Below are positions 57,335-64,000 of a stretch of 64,000 bases of DNA, one piece after another (positions within the stretch are counted from its first letter, which is position 1; each line of letters begins with the position of its first letter). Under the pieces are notes generated by a model. It saw nothing but the letters and a program-made list of their open reading frames with translations, had not been told where the DNA came from and did not search any database. The DNA is taken from contig NZ_CP031967.1 in the NCBI RefSeq assembly GCF_003443615.1, positions 2,170,001 through 2,234,000 of the forward strand, written 5' to 3'. This DNA comes from Alteromonas sp. BL110 (GTDB lineage: Bacteria; Pseudomonadota; Gammaproteobacteria; Enterobacterales; Alteromonadaceae). The translations under genes were made by a program, and so were the position numbers.

Positions 57335-57385
57335 AGGCCTCTTCCTGTAGTTGGGTCATTACCCAATTAAAGAGGAGGCTTTATT
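57335..57385 (+). terminator. possible terminator after hslU
   Basis: Outer CCTCTT/AAGAGG pairing around an inner TTGGGT/ACCCAA hairpin, then CTTTATT. It has bulges and no perfect T run. Confidence 0.4.
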
Positions 57386-57522
57386 ACTGTTTAAGCACAT
57401 CAAGACGTCATTTTGTGAAACAGAAATTCTATACTGATAGGTATTGTGGTTGGCAATGTCTGAATGTGCCTAAACTTAAAGTAATAGTGAGAGTATTAGC
57501 TAAAAGAAAATAAGCAAGCGGT

Positions 57523-57846
57523 TTAAAGTGGGAGTAATTCATTTTTAGCTGCTTTTAAAAGATCCTCCCTTTCTTTTGGTGGATGACCAGATTTCACCAC
57601 CTTTTCAAAAACTTTATAAGCATCCGTTTTACTTCCATATGCTCGCTTGTTTGTCTCGTCATTCACCCATGCATATACAATAACCTTTGATTCAAGATGG
57701 TAGCGGAAAAAAAGTCGATACTGTTGAAAAAACTTTGCTCGAAACCAGTGTTTATTGTTATCGCCTAATGTATTCCCTTGGCGGAAATTTGCCTGAGGAC
57801 GTAGAGTATTTCGGCTACTAATGTATAGAGGAACTTCATAGTCCAA
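57523..57846 (-). pseudogene. YhaV-type RNase toxin, N-terminally truncated, no antitoxin
   Basis: The conserved C-terminal half of YhaV toxins is clear: FRQGNTLGDNNKHWFRAKFF, then QQYRLFFRYHLESKVI, AYGSKTDAYKVFEKV and GHPPKEREDLL. YhaV (about 154 residues in E. coli) cleaves mRNA and is held by PrlF. Here the frame has no ATG or GTG start: only a TTG at 57846, and it is bounded upstream by a stop at 57928-57930 inside the neighbouring ATP-grasp gene's end. About 60 N-terminal residues are missing, replaced by unrelated codons, and no PrlF-like antitoxin gene is present. It is most likely a decaying remnant beside the peptide cluster. Confidence 0.8.
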
Positions 57847-57919
57847 TCCCGTATAAGCTCTTTTAATTTTGAAGCCTGACCTAACCCGAAAGCGTTGGGC
57901 ACTTAGAATTAATCTAACT

Positions 57920-58918
57920 CTAATGTTTTAAAAGCAGTGCCACCAATTTGTCTGTTATATTCAGGCCGGTATCGTTCTCTACTTTCAAAAAGTAAGGGCT
58001 CGGGTTTGCCTCTAGAAAAAAGTACTTTCCTTTCGCACTTTTGCGCCAGTCTATCGCACACCAGTGCATACCTAATGCTTTGCATATTTTAATAGCCAGA
58101 CGCTGGACCTCGTTTGGGATAATAGTCACAGACACACTGGCATTGTCATCGTTTCTATAATCTAGTTCGCTTGAGTCAATTTGTACGCTTAGCACATCAT
58201 CGCCAAGTACATAGCTACGTACATTTTCGCCTGCAATATACTTTTGAAAGGTAACAGGGCGTTCACTTAAAAGCGTATTTAGTAGTGGGCGCATATTCGG
58301 CTGTTTATTCACAAACTGTGCGGTTCGACCGCCGCGTACGGGCTTATATATAACGTCTCGCATATTGCTACAAAACTGCGAAGCAACCTCGGGCGCATTG
58401 CCTATAAAGGTGTAGGGGATATGTGCACCTAGTTTGCCAGCAACGCGTGATTGATAAGGCTTACACTGGTGGCTTCGAACAGCGTCTATAGAGTTCACCC
58501 ATTTTATGTTGGTGTAGCTAAACCAACAAAGTAAAGTACTTGCTCGCTCTTGCTCTACCCATCCTGTGCTTTCTAACAGACGAGACGCTGTGTCATCACG
58601 TTTATTACGCAGTGCTTGAGGATCTGCGTAGCTATCGTTACTAGTATTCTCGCTTGGGGCTTTTAGCGGTAAACCGGGCAAATACTCATGCCAATAAGCA
58701 GCTTTAGTGTTTGAAAAAGTGACTCTAGGTTGGTCGCACAAAGAGGGAGAGCTGAAATGGATTAGCCCGTCATCAAAATCAGGGTCATAGCTAATGGCCC
58801 AAGCTGAACCGAAATGTTGCGTATTGGCAAAGTAAAAAGGCGTAGCCGTTTGACATAGGGCTTTCGCAATATGTTGGATTTGCGGGTCTTGCTCATTTCC
58901 TAATAAAGCTACGTGCAT
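57920..58918 (-). CDS. ATP-grasp ligase, peptide-maturase (graspetide synthetase-like)
   Basis: A 332-residue ATP-grasp enzyme. The central region follows the layout of MvdC/MvdD-type peptide maturases: WVNSIDAVRSHQCKPYQSRV, GAHIPYTFIGNAP, ATP-binding Lys192 in YKPVRGG, FQKYIAGENVRSYVLGDD, and the metal site Asp290, Glu303 and Asn305 in AIDW and FLEANPSPYF. Such enzymes link Thr/Ser/Lys to Asp/Glu side chains of a precursor (omega-esters or amides). It is the last gene of the operon, 118 nt after a double-glycine precursor, with a good AAGGA ribosome-binding site. The subgroup and actual crosslinks are inference; a RimK-like ligase is the alternative. Confidence 0.8.
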   Translation of the reverse strand: MHVALLGNEQDPQIQHIAKALCQTATPFYFANTQHFGSAWAISYDPDFDDGLIHFSSPSLCDQPRVTFSNTKAAYWHEYLPGLPLKAPSENTSNDSYADPQALRNKRDDTASRLLESTGWVEQERASTLLCWFSYTNIKWVNSIDAVRSHQCKPYQSRVAGKLGAHIPYTFIGNAPEVASQFCSNMRDVIYKPVRGGRTAQFVNKQPNMRPLLNTLLSERPVTFQKYIAGENVRSYVLGDDVLSVQIDSSELDYRNDDNASVSVTIIPNEVQRLAIKICKALGMHWCAIDWRKSAKGKYFFLEANPSPYFLKVENDTGLNITDKLVALLLKH

Positions 58919-58970
58919 TTACGTTCCTTGCTAGCAGGTTAAAAGTTGAAAGAATCTATTCGTTGTAAAG

Positions 58971-59012
58971 CAACACACGGACATCACAAAGCTATGCTCA
59001 ATCCGTGTGTTG
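58971..59012 (-). promoter_or_regulatory. stem-loop between precursor and ATP-grasp genes
   Basis: CAACACACGGA and TCCGTGTGTTG form a perfect 11-bp stem with a 20-nt loop, extensible by 3 bp past one bulge. It is in the mRNA between precursor and ligase. With no T run, it more likely stabilises the 5' message or slows read-through than ends transcription completely. Confidence 0.6.
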
Positions 59013-59036
59013 GCTTAAGCCGTTTGTAAGTGAAAG

Positions 59037-59243
59037 CTAAGACAGAATATCCGGTAGCTTGCCGCCGCCTTCACCAATGGCCATGGTTATATAAACCGGC
59101 TCTTTGGGGGTAGGGCCGACTACCGGTACGGTGTCGCTTAAACGAACACGTAGACCGCCGGATACCTCAAACAGCTGAGCTTCAGCTAAAGCAACGGGCT
59201 GAGTGATTGTTGGTGGGTTGTGATTTAGTTGATGGTGTTTCAT
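59037..59243 (-). CDS. double-glycine leader RiPP precursor peptide
   Basis: A 68-residue peptide with an AAGGAG ribosome-binding site 8 nt before its ATG. The leader ends ALAEAQLFEVSGG: Leu at -12, Leu at -7, Val at -4 and Gly-Gly at -2/-1 fit the consensus cleaved by C39 peptidases. The predicted core (residues 31-68) begins LRVRLSDTVPVVG and ends GEGGGKLPDILS. It holds Ser36, Thr38, Thr45, Lys47, Thr53, Lys62 and Ser68 as possible acceptors, and Asp37, Glu48, Glu58 and Asp65 as donors for side-chain crosslinks. There is no cysteine, so lanthionine or disulfide chemistry is excluded. It sits between a C39 exporter and an ATP-grasp ligase. I do not recognise its family. Confidence 0.8.
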   Translation of the reverse strand: MKHHQLNHNPPTITQPVALAEAQLFEVSGGLRVRLSDTVPVVGPTPKEPVYITMAIGEGGGKLPDILS

Positions 59244-59290
59244 AAAGTACGCTCCTTGTAATGGCGTGTTGAGTGAAAAAGTGGATGCGC

Positions 59291-59602
59291 CTAAAGCGAA
59301 ACCACTTCTCGGTAAAGGGTTCGAAAGCAGCAGGCAATAAGTGCTGAACGGCTAGTGATATTGAGTTTTTTATAAATGTTGGCGCAGTGAAACTTAACGG
59401 TTCGCTCGCTAATAAATAGCTCAGAGGCGATCACTTTGTTAGAGCGGCCTTCCATTATTTTGTGCACTACCTGTAGCTCGCGTTTCGACAAACAGTCCAT
59501 AGGAATAACGGTGTCACGAGCGGTTATGCCATTTGCATCTATTTGCATGCGCTCAGCAGCTGTCATCAATACTGCGGGTTCTCTTACTTCATGGTTTTTC
59601 AT
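59291..59602 (-). CDS. LuxR-type DNA-binding regulator (stand-alone HTH)
   Basis: A 103-residue protein whose C-terminal two-thirds is a LuxR/GerE helix-turn-helix: LSKRELQVVHKIMEGRSNKV, SELFISERTVKFHCANIYKK and LNITSRSALI. The first 35 residues are too short for a receiver, PAS or autoinducer-binding domain, so it is a single-domain regulator. It overlaps the end of the exporter gene by 4 nt (ATGA), so it is made with the operon and probably controls it. Signal unknown. Confidence 0.9.
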   Translation of the reverse strand: MKNHEVREPAVLMTAAERMQIDANGITARDTVIPMDCLSKRELQVVHKIMEGRSNKVIASELFISERTVKFHCANIYKKLNITSRSALIACCFRTLYREVVSL

Positions 59603-61875
59603 AGTGTTTCTCCGTGTTTAGCAGATGTTGCGCTTCCTGTTACTTCAGAGGGAGAGCATGGGTGTAATGTGCCGTCTTCCAGACGATAAACCTTGTCTGC
59701 CATGGCGATAGATTGGGGGCGATGCGCCACAATAATCCGGGTCATATTTAAAGATTTGAGGTGGTGATTTATCTGAGCTTCATTGGCCATATCTAGATGG
59801 CTACTCGCTTCGTCTAAGAAGAGAATGTCAGGCTCTTGATATAGCGCTCTTGCTAATAGCAGGCGTTGCTTTTGCCCACCGCTTAAACTGCTACCCATGT
59901 CGCCTACCAGCGAATGATATTGCATAGGCATGTGCATAATGTCCCTATGAATACAGGCAAGTTGTGCTACATAAACCATCTTCTTGAGGTTGGGAACTTC
60001 TTCAAAACAACAGATGTTTTGGCCAATAGTGCCACTTAAGCAAGCGTCCTCTTGAAGCACAGAAGCGATGACTGGACTGGTCGTATTAGGATGCTCAATG
60101 CAGCCTTGTGAAGGCCGGTATAGGCCCATTAAGCATTTAAGTAACGTGCTCTTTCCACTGCCACTGCTACCGATAATGGCTACGATTTCGCCAGTATTTA
60201 CTGAAAGTGTCAGGTTGTTAAATACCCACTCACCATTCTCCCCATAGCGGTAGCTAAGTGACCTCACCCTAAGCGCGGTAGCATCTGGCAAAGTGCTATC
60301 GTCGAGCGCGCTATTTTCGGGCAAGACAGCATCAGGCAGGTTAAATAGGGGAGTGCTAGACGAGTCTGAATTGGAAGCCGAGCGATTAGACGCATGTGTA
60401 TTTTGCACGGGGAGCGAACGCTCTGCGCTATATAGCGGGTGAGTTTTGATTTTTTGCTCTACGGGTGTAAGTAAAATGTCGCTTAAGCGGTTAAAGTGAA
60501 CGCCTAACATATTAAGCTCAATAAGCTTATTAACTATCCCGTCGAGCGCACCTACAAACCTCGTCTTATATGCCATAAAAGCCAGCAACATGCCTATTGA
60601 AAGGGAGCCTTGCATGACAAGGTTGGCGCCAATGTAAACCACTACTAGATTTTCAACACCGAACAGCAATTGGTTTGCCAGTGCGCTACCTATGTTAAAT
60701 TTCCCTAAAGTGATGTCTTTATTGAGCGTTGCAACTAGCTTGTTTTGCCAAAGGCTGTGGCGCTGTATCTCTTGCCCATATACGCGAATAGGTAAAATGG
60801 CTCTTACGCTTTCCATAAAGTGACTTTGTTCAGAGGCGGCCAGGGCAATGCGCTCCGTGGTCAACCTTTTAATAAATGGCAGGAGTCCAAGGCGTATGGC
60901 TAAATAGACGAGCATAATCACTACAACAACCATTGTTAGCTTGAAGGAATATAAGCTCATCACTGCCAAGGTGACGATTGCCATTACTCCATCAAGCATC
61001 GCGGTAACGACCCCAGTAGTTAAAAACTCCCGAATACTCGCCACTGAACCAAAGCGCGACACCACATCACCAATATGGCGCTTATCAAAATAGTCTAAGG
61101 GAAGGGCTAAAAGATGTTTAAATACAGAGGCAGACATCTGCAGTTGAAGGCGAGATGAAACGGACAAGATAACGAACTTTCTTATACCGCTTGTAAAGGT
61201 TTCTATAACCAGTAATAGGGCAAAGCCAATAGCGAGCGCTTTGAGCAAGGCATCGTTGTTGTAGATTAATACATCATCCACCACCGTTTGCATGTAGTAA
61301 GGTGCGGCAAGGGCAAATAGCTGCAGCACTATTGATAATGCGAAAAGCGTTAGTAAGTTGCGTTTGAAGCCGATGGCGCGGGAGAAAAACTGTGTAAGCC
61401 CAAGTCGGGGTGCAGACTTTTTAGGGCTGAATGTGTCGCTTGGTGAGACCTCAAGCGCGATACCCGTGATGTACTTCGAGGCTTCTGCAAGATTAAGCTT
61501 TCTCTTTCCTAGCGCTGGGTCATGGATAAAAATATGTTTCCCTTTCACTTTCGTCAAAACAACAAAGTGATTCATATCCCAGTGCAATATGGCTGGGCAA
61601 GATAGCTGCACAAGATGCTCCATTTCTATCTTAACTGCTCGGGGTTGAAACCCCAGTTCACTGGCAATTCGCATTACGTCTTTTAAGGTTGTACCTCGCA
61701 ATGAAACGGATATGCTTTGACGCAAAGTATTAAGATCCCGTTTATCAGAGTAGTACTGTGCAATCATTGCCATACAAGCTAGTCCGCACTCTGCCGCTTC
61801 GCTTTGCAAAATAACCGGTACCCTGCTTCTTGTATGAAAAAGATGTGACGAAAGAGGGGTGGATAAACTCATCAT
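59599..61875 (-). CDS. peptidase-containing (C39) ABC bacteriocin-type exporter
   Basis: A 758-residue exporter with three modules. The N-terminal C39 peptidase (about 15-145) has the catalytic Cys in QSEAAECGLACMAMIA (about residue 29), His in MNHFVVL and Asp in HDPALG. Six membrane helices follow at about 170-430. The nucleotide-binding domain has IIGSSGSGKSTLL, LSGGQKQRLLLARAL and ILFLDEASSHLD. It should cut the GG leader of the neighbouring precursor and export the core. The linker before the NBD is long and Ser-rich (NRSASNSDSSSTP). It follows the HlyD-like gene by 2 nt. Confidence 0.93.
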   Translation of the reverse strand: MMSLSTPLSSHLFHTRSRVPVILQSEAAECGLACMAMIAQYYSDKRDLNTLRQSISVSLRGTTLKDVMRIASELGFQPRAVKIEMEHLVQLSCPAILHWDMNHFVVLTKVKGKHIFIHDPALGKRKLNLAEASKYITGIALEVSPSDTFSPKKSAPRLGLTQFFSRAIGFKRNLLTLFALSIVLQLFALAAPYYMQTVVDDVLIYNNDALLKALAIGFALLLVIETFTSGIRKFVILSVSSRLQLQMSASVFKHLLALPLDYFDKRHIGDVVSRFGSVASIREFLTTGVVTAMLDGVMAIVTLAVMSLYSFKLTMVVVVIMLVYLAIRLGLLPFIKRLTTERIALAASEQSHFMESVRAILPIRVYGQEIQRHSLWQNKLVATLNKDITLGKFNIGSALANQLLFGVENLVVVYIGANLVMQGSLSIGMLLAFMAYKTRFVGALDGIVNKLIELNMLGVHFNRLSDILLTPVEQKIKTHPLYSAERSLPVQNTHASNRSASNSDSSSTPLFNLPDAVLPENSALDDSTLPDATALRVRSLSYRYGENGEWVFNNLTLSVNTGEIVAIIGSSGSGKSTLLKCLMGLYRPSQGCIEHPNTTSPVIASVLQEDACLSGTIGQNICCFEEVPNLKKMVYVAQLACIHRDIMHMPMQYHSLVGDMGSSLSGGQKQRLLLARALYQEPDILFLDEASSHLDMANEAQINHHLKSLNMTRIIVAHRPQSIAMADKVYRLEDGTLHPCSPSEVTGSATSAKHGETL

Positions 61876-61877
61876 GA

Positions 61878-63131
61878 TTAAAGCTTCCCTTTAATGCTAT
61901 AAAGCGGTTCCATTAACCATTCCATAAGCGTACGTTGGCTTAATTGAACATCCGCGGAAAAGGTCATGCCCGCTTTCAATGAAATACTGTTGCCGTAAGC
62001 CAATACTTCGTTTGTATTTAGGGTGGCAGTAACCAAATAGGCTGGCTCGCTAATTGAAATAGGTACATCGGTAAGTTCTCCCGGTAAGACAAGCGATGGA
62101 GAAATATTTACTATCTCGCCAAACTGCACACCAAACTTTTGATAGGGGAACGCGTCATATCGTATATGTAGAGCTTGTCCTTCTCGCAAAAATCCTGCAG
62201 AGCGCACGGGTACCGCAATTCGCGCTTGAATGTCAGCATTTTGAGGGAGCAGTGTGAGTAGGGGGCGAGAGCTGTCAACGGTATACCCCGTTCTAACATG
62301 AAGGCCTGATATTACGCCGCTGCGAGGCGCATAAATTATCTCTTCTGCATTGCTTTTGTGCGTCACAATTTGTTGAGTGAGATCGCTATAAGTGTTCTTT
62401 ATGTTTGCTAGCTCGTTGGCGTGTTTCTCAGGCAATGTAGCAAGTTCATGACTTATTGCTGCTATGTTGGCTTGCTCGTTACTCCAATCCTTTTTAGCTA
62501 AAGCAAGTTTCTGCTCTGCATTCAAACGTTGGAGCGTATAGGTTTCAAAGTCGGTACGGCTAATATGCCCTTCATCCATTAGGGTTTGTGCTTTTTCCCA
62601 TTGCGTGGATGCCAGAAGCCACTGTGATTGGGTTAAAGTAATAATGTCATGCAACGCCGTTGAGTTATGCTTTGCCTGGGAAAGCTGCTCTTCCAATCGC
62701 TGTTGCTGAGCTAGGTGCAGAGTGCGCAGTCGTTCAATACTTTGGCGAGTTCGGTTTTGTTTCGATTCTAGTTCGGCAAGTAATTGGGTACTGACTCTAT
62801 GGCCTAACGCGTCTTTACTGCTATAGCTGATTTTTAATAGCGGTGCGCCTTTTTCCACTAATTGACCTTCACTGGCTATAACGTCGAGTATCTTTCCTCG
62901 CCTTGCGTCTGAATAAAGCTTGAAGACTCCATGACTGGGTTCTAGCCATCCACTTACCGAAGCTTTTCGTGCGTAACTTTCCATGTTCAGGTAAACAGCA
63001 ACCGCCACAACCCACACGACAAGCAGCCCAGCTAGTGCTAAATAGGCAGGTTTAGGCGTCATTAAAAAACTGCCCTCAACTGTGTTTGATTGCTCATCAA
63101 TAACTTCTTTTCTAAACAACCCTGTTCTCAT
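61878..63131 (-). CDS. HlyD-family membrane-fusion adaptor
   Basis: A 417-residue periplasmic adaptor. One membrane helix (YLALAGLLVVWVVAVAVYL) near residue 40 is followed by a lipoyl half (GKILDVIASEGQLVEKGAPL), long coiled coils (about 105-275) and the second barrel half (YAPRSGVISGLHVRTG). It bridges the ABC exporter to an outer-membrane channel such as TolC, which is not encoded here. The ATG at 63137 is abutted by TAGGG, so the second ATG at 63131 is preferred. It is the first gene of the peptide operon. Confidence 0.9.
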   Translation of the reverse strand: MRTGLFRKEVIDEQSNTVEGSFLMTPKPAYLALAGLLVVWVVAVAVYLNMESYARKASVSGWLEPSHGVFKLYSDARRGKILDVIASEGQLVEKGAPLLKISYSSKDALGHRVSTQLLAELESKQNRTRQSIERLRTLHLAQQQRLEEQLSQAKHNSTALHDIITLTQSQWLLASTQWEKAQTLMDEGHISRTDFETYTLQRLNAEQKLALAKKDWSNEQANIAAISHELATLPEKHANELANIKNTYSDLTQQIVTHKSNAEEIIYAPRSGVISGLHVRTGYTVDSSRPLLTLLPQNADIQARIAVPVRSAGFLREGQALHIRYDAFPYQKFGVQFGEIVNISPSLVLPGELTDVPISISEPAYLVTATLNTNEVLAYGNSISLKAGMTFSADVQLSQRTLMEWLMEPLYSIKGKL

Positions 63132-63137
63132 TTTCAT

Positions 63138-63561
63138 CCCTATATACTCCGCTACATGCGCTTGGAGTCTGTTAAAGCACCCCTTTTCTAGGTGCTACTT
63201 CGCACATAAAGAGTATCTGGCTGCCGCTTCCATATCGGCGATTAATCCTTGGCATCGTAATCCGTGACGCCTCCATTTTGTTACTACCAGATACCTTGTG
63301 GTCAACATAACTGCGGTGACGGTGTTTACTTTAGGCGGAGTGAGAACTTGATGAAGGGGGCTTAAGGTCTACTTTTCGGTAGCACGCACCCTCGTTGGGC
63401 TTGGCGCATTTTTGAAAGCGCTTGGCCTAAAATTGAAAGTTGATATTGCGCAAGAAAAAGGCGAAGAAATATAAAGAAGTCATAGAAGTGTATAAAGAAT
63501 GTGCTATAAAAAACAAAGAAATATGAAAATAACACGGTAAGAATACGTAGAAGGACGCCAC
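63138..63561. other. 424-nt divergent promoter region between the peptide operon and the last gene
   Basis: No credible gene. The minus-strand 79-codon frame at 63362-63601 overlaps the start of the next gene and is a hydrophobic chance frame. AGCACC/GGTGCT at 63176-63196 could form a small hairpin in the operon's 5' leader. The operator for the LuxR-type regulator is probably here, but no palindrome stands out. Confidence 0.45.
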
Positions 63562-64000
63562 ATGTTTGTACCCAGTATACTTTTAAAGCAACTTTACACA
63601 CGTGCCAGCCTTACGAAGACAGATAAAGGCTTATCTTTCTCTCTGAAAAACAGATTAAAAGACGCGACCATCAAGGAAGTAAAGTGGATTTCTCTTGATG
63701 GAGAAAAAATTCCAGAAGACAAAATTTCACTCCAACTTACGCCTGACTCCTGCATTCCTGTCGATGCGTTAAATAAGTCGGAGGGCGAGCCGTTTGGCTT
63801 GCGTCAAACTATTACCGTGCACCTAGACATTGATGAGGCGCCTTGCCCTGAAAAGCGAAAATTGGGCATTTGCTTTTCGGCATCACCATTTGGGAAGCTT
63901 AAATTTGAGGTAGAAGATAATATTACAGCGCCTGGCCAACGCAGTGTTTTTATCCCCCGAGACGACATGGACGACTATGGCGAAAGCATTATAAAAACAC
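63562..64000 (+). CDS. unidentified protein, possibly the N-terminus of an HMG-CoA-reductase-like enzyme (3' end outside window)
   Basis: An open frame from the ATG at 63562 to the window edge (146 codons). The N-terminus MFVPSILLKQLYTRASLTKT, followed by SLKNRLKDATIKEV, looks like a beta-rich domain. From memory it resembles the N-terminal extension of some gammaproteobacterial hydroxymethylglutaryl-CoA reductase annotations, but the catalytic motifs would lie beyond the window. No function can be asserted. It is divergent from the peptide operon and probably not part of it. Confidence 0.6.
   Translation, partial: MFVPSILLKQLYTRASLTKTDKGLSFSLKNRLKDATIKEVKWISLDGEKIPEDKISLQLTPDSCIPVDALNKSEGEPFGLRQTITVHLDIDEAPCPEKRKLGICFSASPFGKLKFEVEDNITAPGQRSVFIPRDDMDDYGESIIKT

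Noticed and set aside
63176..63196. Attenuator hairpin in the leader of the peptide operon
   Set aside because: The stem is only 6 bp and there is no clear T tract or leader peptide.
63362..63601. Hydrophobic 79-codon minus-strand frame beside the peptide operon, considered as a second precursor
   Set aside because: No GG leader, overlaps the start of the divergent gene at 63562, and composition is Phe/Leu-rich chance sequence.

Overview
The window looks like a chromosomal segment of a marine gammaproteobacterium of the Alteromonas type. This is inferred from protein resemblance and from gene order that follows Escherichia coli in blocks: sfsA-dksA-gluQ-pcnB-folK-panB-panC, rsmD-ftsY-ftsE-ftsX-rpoH, and rpmE-priA-ftsN-hslV-hslU near metJ/metF. 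Further pointers are PanP in place of PanD, a PdsS/PdsR-type two-component pair, and several TonB-linked genes. No tRNA, rRNA, CRISPR array, insertion sequence or complete prophage was seen.

Layout. 1-11.3 kb: a cut-off type IV pilin, a TraB/GumN protein, an esterase, a PepSY-type membrane protein, a CstA transporter, a Cu/Zn exporter-like permease, a CNNM/CBS protein, a TonB-domain protein, and an outer-membrane protein paired with a cupredoxin. 11.5-17.7 kb: a catecholate-siderophore receptor with its PiuC hydroxylase under a probable Fur site, then the PdsSR-like pair. 17.9-31.8 kb: yadGH with a TrmB-like methyltransferase, a degenerate EAL protein, the pantothenate genes panP/panC/panB, folK, pcnB (apparently starting at a non-AUG codon), gluQ, dksA, sfsA and pepB. 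32-42 kb: yhgN, a DUF416 gene, rsmD, an ftsY with a large in-frame tandem repeat, ftsEX, two EAL-HDOD paralogues wedged between ftsX and rpoH, then rpoH. 42-57.3 kb: yiiD, dtd, pip, a small-membrane-protein/lipoprotein pair, a frameshifted yihY, metF and metJ around a MetJ operator, a malic enzyme, rpmE, priA, a short ftsN, a CSD-DUF1294 gene and hslVU behind a sigma-32-like promoter.

The accessory part is 57.5-63.1 kb on the minus strand. It is a compact operon of HlyD-type adaptor, C39-peptidase ABC exporter, a LuxR-type DNA-binding protein, a 68-residue double-glycine precursor peptide, and an ATP-grasp ligase of the peptide-maturase type. This is the arrangement expected of a ribosomally made, ATP-grasp-modified exported peptide (a graspetide-like RiPP). 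An intercistronic hairpin separates precursor from ligase, and an orphan, N-terminally shortened YhaV toxin gene lies at its edge. It is the best candidate here for an undescribed system. The window ends inside a divergent gene whose identity is uncertain.
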